DNA of 63,728 nucleotides from Pseudomonadota bacterium (GCA_018823135.1 JAHJJF010000031.1:1-63728); one strand, 5' to 3'; numbered from the stretch's first letter, positions 19,341 to 28,810 are shown. The notes: a model not told the origin generated them from the letters alone. Translations and numbers: made by a program.

Positions 19341-20120
19341 CTAATCAACAAGAGTCCGCACCTGGATGGTGCTGCCGTCTACCGCCGGGGCGGGCAGTCC
19401 CTCGTCTGCGAGCATGCCGATCAACTCCTGATCAAGGTCACAGGCAATATTCGCCGTGGATATCACCATGCCGTCCTGTACCGCCAGTAACCGCACATTC
19501 ACAAAAAGCCTGCTGCCTGAAACCGTGTAAGTGCCCACCAGCATCGCCTGGATATTATGGACGAAATCAAGTTCCTCCATTTCCCGTGAAAGGGCGTATT
19601 CACCATGGCCGCGGCTCACCATGATGTTGGGAGATTTTCTGATTTCTATGACATCTATCCCGGCCTGCTGGAATTCGCTGATAAATTGCTCGCCAATAAA
19701 TCTCCCAAGGGAAGATGTCCTGTACAAAGAGTTCAGGTTTACCAAGGTAGTGACAGCTATGACGTATTCACCGGCAATGTTTTCCTTTGCATGGGAAATG
19801 AGCTGCCCGGCCAGAGCGCTTATCTTGTGTTCAATACCGGATTTGTCTTTTTCTGCCTTGTTGCTCCCGGCGTCGGCCTGTAATTTCCTGGCCCTGGCAA
19901 TCGCAGAAACCGGATTGAGCGCCAAACTCTTGGATTCTCCCGGCATGGTAAAAACTCGCCCGGTCCGGTAAACGTAATCACCGCTCAACGGATGGGAGAA
20001 ATTATAAAAATAATCCCTGTAGGACGGCCGGTCCTCCTCCTGACTTTCCACAGAGCTTTTGTCGAGAACAACTGCCGCAAGCATGATCATCATGAAAAAA
20101 TACAGTATTTTTCGAATCAT
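19341..20120 (-). CDS. FlgO-like domain exported protein
   Basis: This 259-residue protein begins MIRKILYFFMMIMLAAVVL, an uncleaved anchor or signal peptide without a lipobox. After a charged linker, residues about 110-250 form a FlgO-like domain closely parallel to the next gene: VTTLVNLNSLYRTSSLGRFIGEQ, IDVIEIRKSP, IQAMLVGTYTVSGSRLFVNVR. GGGAGA lies eight bases upstream of ATG 20120; fifteen codons upstream are also open. Two tandem FlgO-like genes suggest duplication, one product lipid-anchored and one membrane-anchored or periplasmic. Confidence 0.7.
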   Translation of the reverse strand: MIRKILYFFMMIMLAAVVLDKSSVESQEEDRPSYRDYFYNFSHPLSGDYVYRTGRVFTMPGESKSLALNPVSAIARARKLQADAGSNKAEKDKSGIEHKISALAGQLISHAKENIAGEYVIAVTTLVNLNSLYRTSSLGRFIGEQFISEFQQAGIDVIEIRKSPNIMVSRGHGEYALSREMEELDFVHNIQAMLVGTYTVSGSRLFVNVRLLAVQDGMVISTANIACDLDQELIGMLADEGLPAPAVDGSTIQVRTLVD

Positions 20121-20287
20121 TCTTTGGGTCTCCCTTATGGTCACCAATGGAGTTGATGCTGCCAATTTATATACTCCCTTACCTGTAATCCGGCTTATCG
20201 ATTAAATCGTCGACGTTGATTTTGCGCGGTGAACCTTTTGCAACAGCGCCTTTTTACCCGCAGGGTATAATAAATACGAGTCCCGCA

Positions 20288-20542
20288 TTATTGGTTAAAA
20301 ATATACTCCGGATACAGTTCCTGATAACTATCGGTGGTTATCACCGGTCTGGTAAAATTCATACGTTGTCTATTATCATACCGCTGGGAAGGGAAAAATA
20401 CCGGAATCTGATCATTAAGCCCGAATATCGGTGCCGCCAGATTTGCGTCCATTGCCACTAATGCAGTATCAAGGGACATCGAACATCCAGTAAACAACAG
20501 AAAAATCAGCCCGGCGGCAAACGTTTTGATTGTCCTCATCAT
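20288..20542 (-). CDS. Small lipoprotein, first gene of FlgO-like operon
   Basis: The 84-residue protein has a clear lipoprotein signal (TIKTFAAGLIFLLFTGC, Cys20) and a 64-residue mature part with no recognised domain. GGGAAG lies upstream of the start ATG, which is followed at once by a second ATG. It is the first gene after the sigma-54 type promoter at 20758-20773; the next gene starts 167 bases downstream. Function unknown. Confidence 0.65.
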   Translation of the reverse strand: MMRTIKTFAAGLIFLLFTGCSMSLDTALVAMDANLAAPIFGLNDQIPVFFPSQRYDNRQRMNFTRPVITTDSYQELYPEYIFNQ

Positions 20543-20757
20543 TTAACTTCCCCAATCATTTTTGATAAAAGCGTCAAAATTCCAACGCCTGCTCCGTCAT
20601 TCTTTTTGCGTTCAATCGGTTGCTTGATCAACAGGAAATATTTTCCGTGCAGCCATTTTTTCCTAATGATGACAAATGATTTCTTTGTCTGATACCCTGC
20701 GTCAATCAAGGGGAAACCCTGCCAAAAATTCGAGAAATTTCTTCTGCGCAGTTATTG

Positions 20758-20773
20758 TGCATTTTCCGTGCCA
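20758..20773 (-). promoter_or_regulatory. Sigma-54 promoter for FlgO-like operon
   Basis: The minus strand reads TGGCACGGAAAATGCA, with GG (20771-20772) and GC (20759-20760) exactly ten bases apart as required for sigma-54. The -24 half TGGCACG is perfect. The leader to the first gene would be about 205 bases. No other intergenic gene is seen in 20543-20976. Confidence 0.7.
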
Positions 20774-20887
20774 TTTCAAAAAAATTCATTGTCGCTTCTA
20801 AAAACACTTCCCGTCTCCGATGGTGGTTATAGAGCAAAAATCATGGTGTCGAAGCACATCGGAACCGTCTGCCCGGCCAAAAAACAA

Positions 20888-20915
20888 TTGCTAAACTGGC
20901 AAAACCAATTATATT
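20888..20915 (+). promoter_or_regulatory. Candidate sigma-70 promoter for rpoZ-dnaJ
   Basis: TTGCTA (20888-20893) and TATATT (20910-20915) with a 16-base spacer, about 60 bases before the rpoZ start. Confidence 0.35.
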
Positions 20916-20976
20916 AGTAAAGTTTAAGCATTTCAGATAACAGCACGATCACTCCATGGAGGCTTTTGATACAATT

Positions 20977-21252
20977 ATGGCAAGAATAACAGTTGAAGAC
21001 TGCTTATCTCAGGTTGGCAATGAAAACAGATTCTCACTCATCCATCTCGCGGTGGAACGCCTCAAACAGCACCGTGATGGCCAGCCGATGCTTGTTAAAG
21101 GCAAAAATAAAGAAGTCGTCATGACCCTGCGGGAAATCGCTGCCGGAATGATCAGTTTCGACAACATTCACGATTTCGCAGTCAAAAAAGATAAAAAGCA
21201 GACCCCAGCACCGGCTATCGAAGCCATTACCGAAGAAACCGAAAAGGCTTAA
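20977..21252 (+). CDS. rpoZ: RNA polymerase omega subunit
   Basis: The 91-residue protein starts MARITVEDCLSQVGNENRFSLIHLAVERLKQ, the conserved omega core that clamps the beta-prime subunit, and ends in a variable Glu/Ala-rich tail. I use ATG 20977 because the family starts MARITVEDC; an ATG seven codons upstream (20956) is in frame, and GGAGG at 20958-20962 is rather far from 20977. dnaJ starts six bases after its stop, so the two are probably one transcript. Confidence 0.92.
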   Translation: MARITVEDCLSQVGNENRFSLIHLAVERLKQHRDGQPMLVKGKNKEVVMTLREIAAGMISFDNIHDFAVKKDKKQTPAPAIEAITEETEKA

Positions 21253-21258
21253 TGATTC

Positions 21259-22374
21259 ATGTCCCAGAATTATTACGAAATACTCGGCGTCTCTTCCTCT
21301 GCTTCAAAGGATGAAATAAAAAAGGCCTACAGAAAACAGGCCATGAAATATCATCCCGACCGGAACCAGGGTGACAACGAGGCCGAAGAAAAATTCAAAG
21401 AGGCCACCGAAGCGTATGAAGTTCTCGGCGATCCAGAAAAACGCGGCATTTACGACCGCTACGGGATTGAAGGACTTAAGAATACCGGCTACAGCGGTCC
21501 CGGCAATTTTGAAGATATTTTCTCCAATTTCGGCGACATTTTCGGCGATATTTTCGGATTCGGTTCAAGCAGAGGCGGTGGAAGCCGAAGACAAGGCCCG
21601 ATTCAGGGTTCTGATCTGCGGTACGACCTGAGTATCAGTTTCATGGAGGCGGTTCACGGCCTTGAAAAAGAAATTGAAATTATTAAGCCCGATACCTGCT
21701 GGACATGCGAAGGCACCGGACTGAGACCAGGACATAAACCCCAAACCTGCAGCACATGCAACGGCATGGGGCAGGTAATCCGCGCCCAGGGACCTTTCCG
21801 CTTAAGTACAACCTGCCCAACCTGCGCCGGCTCCGGAGAAATGATTTCCGATCCATGCATGGATTGCGAAGGCAAAGGCCTGATCAGCAAGCAGAAAAAA
21901 GTTTCCCTGAAGATCCCGGCCGGCGTTGATACCGGTGCCAGGATGCGACTTAAAAACGAGGGAGAAGGTGGACGCAGGGGTGGCCCGTCGGGAGACCTTT
22001 ATGTGATGATTTACGTTGATCCACATGAAATCTTCCATCGACAGGAAAACGATATTTTTATTGAGTTCCCGGTTTCTATTGTCCAGGCATCCTTAGGGGA
22101 CAAACTCAAAATTCCAACCATTCACGGCCAGAGTAAACTCAAAATACCCTCAGGAACCCAGCCCGGCCAGATTTTCACTTTAAAATCCGAAGGGGTCCCT
22201 TCTTTACGGGGCAAGAGCCGTGGCGACATGCATGTGGAAATCAAGGTAATAATCCCGACCAAGCTCACAGACAGACAGAAAGAACTGTTAAAAGAGCTTG
22301 AAGCAATAGAAAACGAAAAAGGCGAGACCCACGAAGAGGGATTTTTAAAAAAAATATTCAACATCTCCGCGTAA
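21259..22374 (+). CDS. dnaJ: Molecular chaperone DnaJ
   Basis: The 371-residue co-chaperone stimulates DnaK ATPase. It has a J domain with HPD at 32-34, a Gly/Phe-rich segment (about 75-115), four zinc-binding CxxCxGxG repeats ([32 protein letters not shown]) between about 145 and 205, and the C-terminal substrate-binding domain. Length and all motifs are standard for type I DnaJ. dnaK and grpE are not in the window. Confidence 0.96.
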   Translation: MSQNYYEILGVSSSASKDEIKKAYRKQAMKYHPDRNQGDNEAEEKFKEATEAYEVLGDPEKRGIYDRYGIEGLKNTGYSGPGNFEDIFSNFGDIFGDIFGFGSSRGGGSRRQGPIQGSDLRYDLSISFMEAVHGLEKEIEIIKPDTCWTCEGTGLRPGHKPQTCSTCNGMGQVIRAQGPFRLSTTCPTCAGSGEMISDPCMDCEGKGLISKQKKVSLKIPAGVDTGARMRLKNEGEGGRRGGPSGDLYVMIYVDPHEIFHRQENDIFIEFPVSIVQASLGDKLKIPTIHGQSKLKIPSGTQPGQIFTLKSEGVPSLRGKSRGDMHVEIKVIIPTKLTDRQKELLKELEAIENEKGETHEEGFLKKIFNISA

Positions 22375-22459
22375 GAAGCCAGGGGTTTGACGATGATGTT
22401 ATGGCTCCCCTTTATAAAGGAGCGCACGGCAGTTTTATTTGAGAGTCTGGCAAGATACA

Positions 22460-22488
22460 TTGGACTTTTACGGGGCAAGAGTTACAAT
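22460..22488 (+). promoter_or_regulatory. Candidate promoter for moaC
   Basis: TTGGAC (22460-22465) and TACAAT (22483-22488, five of six) with a 17-base spacer, 26 bases before the moaC ATG. The -35 is poor. Confidence 0.3.
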
Positions 22489-22514
22489 AAATTGCACTGA
22501 CTGACGGAGATTTA

Positions 22515-23018
22515 ATGGCTGATGCCGAACTGACCCACTTTGATGCGCAAGGCAATGCCCGGATGGTTGATATCGGCTCCAAGGCGGATACTTTTCGGGA
22601 AGCGGAGGCAGCTGGATCGATTATCATGTCTGCCGAAACGTATCGACTGGTCAAAGAAGGCGGCATTGCCAAGGGTGATGTTTTAGGAACGGCGCGGCTT
22701 GCGGCCATCATGGCGGCAAAAAAAGTTGACAGCCTGATCCCACTTGCTCATCCCCTGGCGATAACCAAGGCTGAGGTCAACTTTGAATACATTGATTCAG
22801 CCAGAAAAATTGATATTTTTGCAAGTGTTGCAGTAAACGGCAAAACCGGCGTTGAAATGGAAGCCCTGACCGCTGTTGCAATAGCTGCTTTGACAATTTA
22901 TGATATGTGCAAGGCGGTGGACAAGGGCATGATAATAGAAAATATCCGGCTTCTTACGAAAACCGGAGGAAAAAGCGGATCATACAGGCGGGCCGGAACG
23001 GGCTCCACCATGAGATAG
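22515..23018 (+). CDS. moaC: Cyclic pyranopterin monophosphate synthase MoaC
   Basis: The 167-residue enzyme converts the MoaA product to cyclic pyranopterin monophosphate in molybdenum/tungsten cofactor synthesis. It shows the family motifs [17 protein letters not shown] and [29 protein letters not shown] lies upstream of the ATG. The other moa genes are absent here. The DksA/TraR gene starts 26 bases after the stop. Confidence 0.95.
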   Translation: MADAELTHFDAQGNARMVDIGSKADTFREAEAAGSIIMSAETYRLVKEGGIAKGDVLGTARLAAIMAAKKVDSLIPLAHPLAITKAEVNFEYIDSARKIDIFASVAVNGKTGVEMEALTAVAIAALTIYDMCKAVDKGMIIENIRLLTKTGGKSGSYRRAGTGSTMR

Positions 23019-23044
23019 AACAGGAAAGAGGGAGAACGACCAAT

Positions 23045-23407
23045 ATGGACAAAAAACAACTCGATCATTTCAAAACCAAGCTTCAGGACATGAGCAAAGA
23101 CCTCCTGGATGAAGCTGAAAAAACCATACACGATATGACGGATCATAATGACAACTATCCTGATCCCACGGACCGAGCATCAGCTGAATCAGACCGAAGC
23201 TTTGAACTCCGCATCCGCGATCGCGAAAGAAAGCTTCTCTCCAAAATCAAAAGCGCTATTGAGCGAATTGATGAGGGATCTTACGGCATCTGTGACGAAT
23301 GCGGCGATGACATATCCATCAAACGCCTTGAAGCAAGACCTGTCACAGGTCTATGCATTGAATGCAAAACCAAGCAGGAAAATTACGAAAAAGCACAAAA
23401 AGGTTAA
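23045..23407 (+). CDS. DksA/TraR-type zinc-finger transcription factor
   Basis: The 120-residue protein has a coiled-coil N-terminal hairpin with an acidic tip (DPTDRASAESD, residues 40-50) and a C4 zinc finger with Cys83, Cys86, Cys104 and Cys107. Such proteins enter the secondary channel of RNA polymerase and modulate initiation, often with ppGpp. The length is shorter than E. coli DksA (151) and typical of the DksA-like proteins of this phylum. ATG 23045 has GGGAGA upstream. galT starts twelve bases after the stop. Confidence 0.9.
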   Translation: MDKKQLDHFKTKLQDMSKDLLDEAEKTIHDMTDHNDNYPDPTDRASAESDRSFELRIRDRERKLLSKIKSAIERIDEGSYGICDECGDDISIKRLEARPVTGLCIECKTKQENYEKAQKG

Positions 23408-23419
23408 ACGGCGAGAATA

Positions 23420-24424
23420 ATGCCTGAACTCCGCAAAGACCCGGTAATCGGCCGCTGGATAATTATTTCCACCGAACGGGGCAAACGACCAACTGATTTC
23501 ATTATTACCAAGGACGAAACCAAAAACGGCTTTTGCCCTCTTTGTCCTGGCAATGAAAACACCACCCCGCCGGAAGTCTTGAGTTACGGACAGCATGGCT
23601 ATATGCCCAACCGCCCCGGCTGGGATTTACGGGTTGTTCCCAATAAATACCCGGCCCTGATTATTGAGGGAGACATCGGCAAACAAGGCGACGGGCTATA
23701 TGACAAGATGAACGGCATCGGTGCCCATGAGGTCGTAATTGAAACCCCCAATCACCTTGAATCCTTCACCCACATACCTCCGGCAAGAATGATCAAGGTC
23801 TTTCTGGCCTTTCGCGACCGGCTGGTTGATTTAAGCCATGATCCTCGTTTTCGATATGTGATGATCTTCAAGAATTACGGCGGCGCAGCCGGCGCATCCC
23901 TTGAACATTCGCATTCGCAACTCATCGCCCTGCCGATCCTTCCCAGAATGATCGTCTCGGAGCTTGACGGCAGCCATTCCTATTATAGCTATAAGGAACG
24001 ATGCATTTTCTGCGACATCATCCGCCAGGAAGTCAACCAGGATGTAAGGGTCGTCTGCCAGAACGATTATTTTATTTGCATGACACCATGGGCACCGCGT
24101 TCGCCCTTTGAAATGTGGGTCCTGCCCAAAGAGCATTCATCATCCTACGTAACGCAGAGTGATGCATCATTTAAAGCCCTTTCTGAAATTTTTTCAGAAA
24201 GCATGCTGCGCCTGAATAAATGCATCCCAAATGTTCCTTATAATTTTGTTCTGCACACAGCTCCTCTGAGATCACCCCCCCTGGAACATTTCCACTGGCA
24301 TTTTGAAATAATGCCTAAATTAACAATGATTGCAGGCTTTGAGTGGGGCTCGGGTTTTTATATCAATCCGGTCCCGCCCGAGGAAGCTGCAAAATATCTG
24401 AAAGACGCTGAAATCCAGGAGTAA
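23420..24424 (+). CDS. galT: Galactose-1-phosphate uridylyltransferase
   Basis: The 334-residue protein transfers UMP between UDP-glucose and galactose-1-phosphate or a related sugar phosphate. It has the HIT-superfamily catalytic motif HSHSQ (163-167), the zinc-site pair FCPLC near residues 39-42, NKYPAL, and the second histidine cluster EHFHWHFEI near 290. No other Leloir genes are near, so it may act with ADP- or UDP-sugars in another pathway, as some GalT relatives act as phosphorylases. Confidence 0.9.
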   Translation: MPELRKDPVIGRWIIISTERGKRPTDFIITKDETKNGFCPLCPGNENTTPPEVLSYGQHGYMPNRPGWDLRVVPNKYPALIIEGDIGKQGDGLYDKMNGIGAHEVVIETPNHLESFTHIPPARMIKVFLAFRDRLVDLSHDPRFRYVMIFKNYGGAAGASLEHSHSQLIALPILPRMIVSELDGSHSYYSYKERCIFCDIIRQEVNQDVRVVCQNDYFICMTPWAPRSPFEMWVLPKEHSSSYVTQSDASFKALSEIFSESMLRLNKCIPNVPYNFVLHTAPLRSPPLEHFHWHFEIMPKLTMIAGFEWGSGFYINPVPPEEAAKYLKDAEIQE

Positions 24425-24517
24425 TTTGAAATTAATCTGCGGAGTTCATCCTTTTTGTTTTCACCTTTGCGCTTTGAACCAAAAACATACCAACCTGACA
24501 CCTCATGGGGTACTCGG

Positions 24518-24871
24518 ATGAAAAACAAGATCCTGCTCATAGATGACGAAGACAGCATCCATCTTCTTTATCGGGAAGAATTTGAAGAAGAGGGCTATGA
24601 AGTGCATTCGGCGCTTTCCGCAGAAGAGGGCATAGAAAAACTTAATATTTTCTCTCCTGACATTATCATCCTCGATATAAACATGCCTGGCATGAACGGC
24701 ATCGACGCCTTGCGTAAAATAAAAGGGATCAACCCCGATCTCCCGGTGATCTTAAGCTCTGCGTATCAGGAGTTCAAACAGGACCTGGCTTCATGGGCAT
24801 CTGACGATTACATTGTCAAATCTTCCAACCTCGACGAGTTGAAAGCTGCGGTGAAACGTCTTCTTTCCTGA
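24518..24871 (+). CDS. Single-domain response regulator
   Basis: The 117-residue protein is a receiver only: acidic pair DDE near residues 9-11, phospho-acceptor Asp53 in ILDINMPGMNG, a conserved Ser in LSSAYQ and the Lys of YIVKSS. No output domain is present. It precedes the FolE2-like gene by 50 bases. Its partner kinase is not evident; the two hybrid kinases in the window already have receivers. I use ATG 24518, where the receiver begins; 21 codons upstream are open. Confidence 0.88.
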   Translation: MKNKILLIDDEDSIHLLYREEFEEEGYEVHSALSAEEGIEKLNIFSPDIIILDINMPGMNGIDALRKIKGINPDLPVILSSAYQEFKQDLASWASDDYIVKSSNLDELKAAVKRLLS

Positions 24872-24921
24872 TCCACGACAGTTTTGCCAAACCCAGTGAG
24901 CCCTGCCGAGAAATCCCAGCC

Positions 24922-25677
24922 ATGAAGGACATCCAGAGCCAGCCCGACCATCGTCGCATCAACATCAAAAAGGTCGGAGTCAAGGACATTTCCTACCCCA
25001 TAACCGTCCTTGACAAGGCTGAAAGACACCAGAAGACCATTGCCAAGGTCAACATGTACGTGAGCCTGCCCCATCATTTCAAGGGTACTCACATGAGCAG
25101 ATTTATTGAAATACTCAACCGTTTCCATGGCGATATAAATATCCAGAGTTTCCACCGCATCCTGGAAGAAATGAAGGCGAAACTTCAGGCCGAGGCGGCG
25201 CATATGGAAATTGAATTCCCCTATTTCCTGAAAAAAAAATTCCCCCACCCCAACTCGTCGGAAATGGCAAAATACATCTGCAGAATGCACGGGTCGCTCA
25301 CCGATAAGGATAATCTGACCCTGAATGTCAAGGTGCCCATCTCACCGCCCCTGCCTTCCCAGACATATCATGGTTTACCACGGTCCCTCGGCAACTGGGG
25401 TATTGCCGACATCAGTCTGCAGTTCAAACATTTTTTCTGGATTGAAGACCTGATCCAGATGGTTGAGGAAGTTACTTCTTATCATTTGGCCAAACCCGAG
25501 GACCCGCGAGATGATGAAGCAAACTCTTCCCTGACCGTGGAAGCGCTGACCAAGTCCCTGGGCAACAAACTGAAAACTCATCCGGATATCAAATGGTTTT
25601 CTGTCCTGGTTGAAAATTTATCAGAAGGTTTCAGCACTTTTGCATCGCTTGAATGGCCTGAAACAACTCAAAACTAA
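24922..25677 (+). CDS. FolE2 (GTP cyclohydrolase IB) family protein lacking catalytic residues
   Basis: The 251-residue protein aligns along its length with FolE2: the N-terminal RRINIKKVGVKDISYPITV, the highly conserved KGTHMSRF, FHRILEEMKAKL and the FPYF.KK strand are present. However, the segment that in active FolE2 reads LCPCSKE..​.GAHNQR, with the zinc/catalytic Cys and His, here reads SPPLPSQTYHGLPRSLGNWG (residues 141 on), and the C-terminal ESIHNH motif is replaced by LSEGFSTFA. The only expected acidic helix kept is IEDLIQMVEE. FolE2 normally opens GTP to dihydroneopterin triphosphate; this copy is unlikely to do so and may be a repurposed or regulatory paralogue. It lies just after a single-domain response regulator. 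Confidence 0.85.
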   Translation: MKDIQSQPDHRRINIKKVGVKDISYPITVLDKAERHQKTIAKVNMYVSLPHHFKGTHMSRFIEILNRFHGDINIQSFHRILEEMKAKLQAEAAHMEIEFPYFLKKKFPHPNSSEMAKYICRMHGSLTDKDNLTLNVKVPISPPLPSQTYHGLPRSLGNWGIADISLQFKHFFWIEDLIQMVEEVTSYHLAKPEDPRDDEANSSLTVEALTKSLGNKLKTHPDIKWFSVLVENLSEGFSTFASLEWPETTQN

Positions 25678-25762
25678 CTGGTTACAGCCTCGCACCCGCT
25701 TGTCGGACCGCCTTAAATTGTTCAATGCGCCAAAAGATAAAAGCATCCCTAATGGTTAAAAA

Positions 25763-26314
25763 ATGATATTTAAAAAAAGAAAAAAATCCCTGCAAGAACG
25801 TTACCCTCAGTATGAATTTGGTCGAGAAACTTATGGTCACCTGCAAGTTCATTCATGGGGAGAGGGTGCTACCTTGAAGGTTGGGTCTTTTACTTCCATC
25901 GCCCCTGGTGTTCAAATATTCCTCGGCGGCGAGCACCGGCTTGATTGGGTTACAACATTTCCATTTAATTCATTTTGGGCAGAAGCGAAAAACTTGTTTG
26001 GCCATCCCAAAACCAAAGGGGACGTCCTCATCGGTAATGATGTGTGGCTTGGGGCGGAGTCCCTTATCATGTCCGGCGTAACAATAGGTGACGGAGCGGT
26101 AATTGGAGCACGAGCGGTGGTCACAAAAGACGTCCCCGCTTATGCAGTTGTTGCAGGAAATCCTGCAATAGTCGTTAAACGAAGATTTGATGACAAAACA
26201 ATACAACGTTTCCTGGTTGTTAAGTGGTGGGGTTGGAGCGATTCCAGAATTAAAGAAGCGCTTCCCCTGCTGCTCAATAATGACATCGAAAACTTTCTAG
26301 CCTTTGCTGAATGA
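25763..26314 (+). CDS. CatB-related O-acetyltransferase (xenobiotic acyltransferase type)
   Basis: The 183-residue protein has the left-handed beta-helix hexapeptide pattern (IGNDVWLGAESLIMSGVTIGDGAVIGARAVV) and the catalytic His58 in GEHRLDW of the XAT group. A C-terminal KKWW-type segment (VVKWWGWSD) is typical. Members acetylate chloramphenicol, streptogramins, or surface sugars. The upstream sequence has no strong ribosome binding site and the AT-rich first codons differ from neighbours, so it may have been acquired. The substrate is not determined. Confidence 0.88.
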   Translation: MIFKKRKKSLQERYPQYEFGRETYGHLQVHSWGEGATLKVGSFTSIAPGVQIFLGGEHRLDWVTTFPFNSFWAEAKNLFGHPKTKGDVLIGNDVWLGAESLIMSGVTIGDGAVIGARAVVTKDVPAYAVVAGNPAIVVKRRFDDKTIQRFLVVKWWGWSDSRIKEALPLLLNNDIENFLAFAE

Positions 26315-26511
26315 AAAAGACTTCTCGACTTTTAATCGCGTCAACTGGAACTGGCCCGGACATTGCTGCACTCTCGCAACACAGAAAATCGCCCTTTTTT
26401 ACAAAGCCACTGACAAATTACCCTTGAGCTATCCTTTTACGCATGTAATAGTGGGCGTTTTGAATCAACCGCAGATCAATAATCAAATTTAAGGGTTAGC
26501 TGACCAGACAG

Positions 26512-28587
26512 ATGAAGAACGAACTTGTATTTGAAATCGGCACCGAAGAAATCCCGGCAGGCTTCATTCTCCCCGCCTTAAATGATCTCAAAACCCTGCT
26601 TGGGAAAAAACTTGTCACCCTTTCCCTTGCATATGAAACCATTGACGGCGCAGCCACTCCGAGACGTTTTGCACTCAACGTAACCGGACTTTCAGATAAA
26701 CAGCCGGACAGAAAGGAAGAAATTCTCGGCCCCCCGAAAAAGGCGGCTTTTGATGCGGACAACAACCCCACCAGAGCCGCTCTCGGTTTTGCACAATCAA
26801 ATAATGTCGATGTGAAACAGCTGCAGGTTATCACAACTCCCAAGGGTGAATATGTAATGCTCGCCCTGGAAAAGAACGGCAAGGACGCCCGGGAAATTCT
26901 CTCCACCCTGCTTCCTGAAATCATTGGGGAAATAAACTTTCCTAAATCAATGCGCTGGGGCACGGGAACAACCAGCTTCGCAAGGCCGATTCAGTGGATC
27001 ACTGCCGTGTATAACGGTGAGATTGTTCCCTTTACCATTGAAAGACTTACAAGCGGCAACACCACCAGAGGGCACCGGTTTATGGCGCCGGAGGCATTCG
27101 CTGTCACCGATTACGCCGGATACGTTGACGCGTTGCGCTGCGCCCATGTCATTGTATCCCCCGTGGAAAGAAAAAAAAGGGTGCTCGCAGAAATTACCCG
27201 TGCAGCCGAAACGGCCAATGGCCGGATTCTCGAAGACGATGAGCTGGTGGATACGGTGACAAATCTTGTTGAAGAGCCAAATGCCATCTGCGGCTCATTT
27301 GACCGGAAATTCCTCGAACTTCCCAGGGAAGTACTCATCACCTCCATGCGGGAACATCAGAAATATTTTGCGGTTACCGATGCCAACGGCGCTCTTCTGC
27401 CCCATTTCATCGCGGTCAACAACACCAAAGTAAAAAACGCAACTGTTGCGGCCGAAGGCCATCAACGCGTATTGAGAGCACGACTCGAAGATGCGATGTT
27501 CTTCTTCAAAGCGGACCAGCACCGAACCCTTGCAGACCGGGTCAACGACCTTTCGGGAATCATCTTTCAGGCAAAACTCGGCACCCTTTATGAAAAAACC
27601 CAGCGGCTGACCCGGCTTGCCCAAAAGCTTGCAGAAAAGATCGCGCCGGATCAAATCGATCTGGCAATCAGGGCTGCCCTGCTTGCAAAAACCGATCTGC
27701 TCACTTCCATGGTCAATGAATTCCCCTCATTGCAGGGAATCATGGGGAAAGCCTATGCCATCCTTGACAAAGAACCTGCAGAGGTTGCCACGGCAATCCA
27801 TGAACATTACCTCCCGGTCAGGGCTGGCGGCGAGCTCCCCACAGGGATAATCAGCGCTCTGGTGGGCATTGCCGACCGCATTGATACAATCGCCGGCTGT
27901 TTCGGCATTGGCCGGACTCCCACCGGCACAACCGATCCTTTTGGGCTGAGAAGACAGGCTCTGGGATTGCTCAACATCTTAGAAAAACATCAGATCAGTC
28001 TCTCTTTAGACTGGCTGATTAATGAGGCTTTCATTCTATATGGCGACAAACTGACAGAAAATCCGGACAAGGCCAAACAGAACATCATGCAGTTTATCAA
28101 AGGCCGGTATATCAATGATCATGTATCCCGCGGCGTGGTTCCGGAAGCTCTTGAAGCCGCGACTTCCGTCTCATTCGATGATCCGGTGGACTGTTCTTTA
28201 AGAACCAGGGCGTTAGCCGATGTCAGCTCCGAAGAAACCTTTACGATCCTCGCAGGCGCTTTCAAACGGGTTGTGAACATCATCAAGGAAAATCAAAATA
28301 CTTCGGTCAACCAGGATCTCTTAACGGAAGCCGGGGAAAAAGCCCTCTATACCGCATTTCAAAAAACAAAAGCAAAAGCAGAACCCCTTATTGCGCAGCA
28401 AAAATATAAAGAGGCAATGAAGGAAATTCTGTCGATGAAAGACCCGGTGGACAGCTTCTTCGATGGTGTAATGGTAATGGTCGATGATGTGGAATTACGG
28501 GAAAACCGGCTGGCACTTTTAACATCAATTGCCGAGCTCTTTCTCAAGATCGGTAATTTTTCAAAAATGTATTCCGTAAAAAGTTGA
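26512..28587 (+). CDS. glyS: Glycyl-tRNA synthetase beta subunit
   Basis: The 691-residue protein begins ELVFEIGTEEIPAGF, as in bacterial GlyS, has the HD-like core segment (GKAYAIL.KEP..VA.AI.EHYLP), FGLRRQALG and a C-terminal anticodon-binding part with DPVDSFFDGVMV. It works only with the alpha subunit GlyQ as an alpha2beta2 enzyme. glyQ, usually directly upstream, is not present in this window; an acetyltransferase gene precedes glyS by 197 bases in which I see no gene. The ATG lacks a clear ribosome binding site. Confidence 0.95.
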   Translation: MKNELVFEIGTEEIPAGFILPALNDLKTLLGKKLVTLSLAYETIDGAATPRRFALNVTGLSDKQPDRKEEILGPPKKAAFDADNNPTRAALGFAQSNNVDVKQLQVITTPKGEYVMLALEKNGKDAREILSTLLPEIIGEINFPKSMRWGTGTTSFARPIQWITAVYNGEIVPFTIERLTSGNTTRGHRFMAPEAFAVTDYAGYVDALRCAHVIVSPVERKKRVLAEITRAAETANGRILEDDELVDTVTNLVEEPNAICGSFDRKFLELPREVLITSMREHQKYFAVTDANGALLPHFIAVNNTKVKNATVAAEGHQRVLRARLEDAMFFFKADQHRTLADRVNDLSGIIFQAKLGTLYEKTQRLTRLAQKLAEKIAPDQIDLAIRAALLAKTDLLTSMVNEFPSLQGIMGKAYAILDKEPAEVATAIHEHYLPVRAGGELPTGIISALVGIADRIDTIAGCFGIGRTPTGTTDPFGLRRQALGLLNILEKHQISLSLDWLINEAFILYGDKLTENPDKAKQNIMQFIKGRYINDHVSRGVVPEALEAATSVSFDDPVDCSLRTRALADVSSEETFTILAGAFKRVVNIIKENQNTSVNQDLLTEAGEKALYTAFQKTKAKAEPLIAQQKYKEAMKEILSMKDPVDSFFDGVMVMVDDVELRENRLALLTSIAELFLKIGNFSKMYSVKS

Positions 28588-28810
28588 TATTTCAGAACCA
28601 GACAATAAATCCTCTCCCCCGCTTTAAGCAAGGCACCAGAAGCAATAAAAGGGATCAATCCTGCTGAATTATCCCGGGATGTTCCAGAAAATGCGGGCAA
28701 GGCAAACATGGCCTGCTTTCGGGGCTTGCATCACGCCTGCACCGAAGGTGTTTCAGGATTAAACGGAACACCTCTGTTCACACAGATCCCTCACAGCCGT
28801 TTAATCGCCG

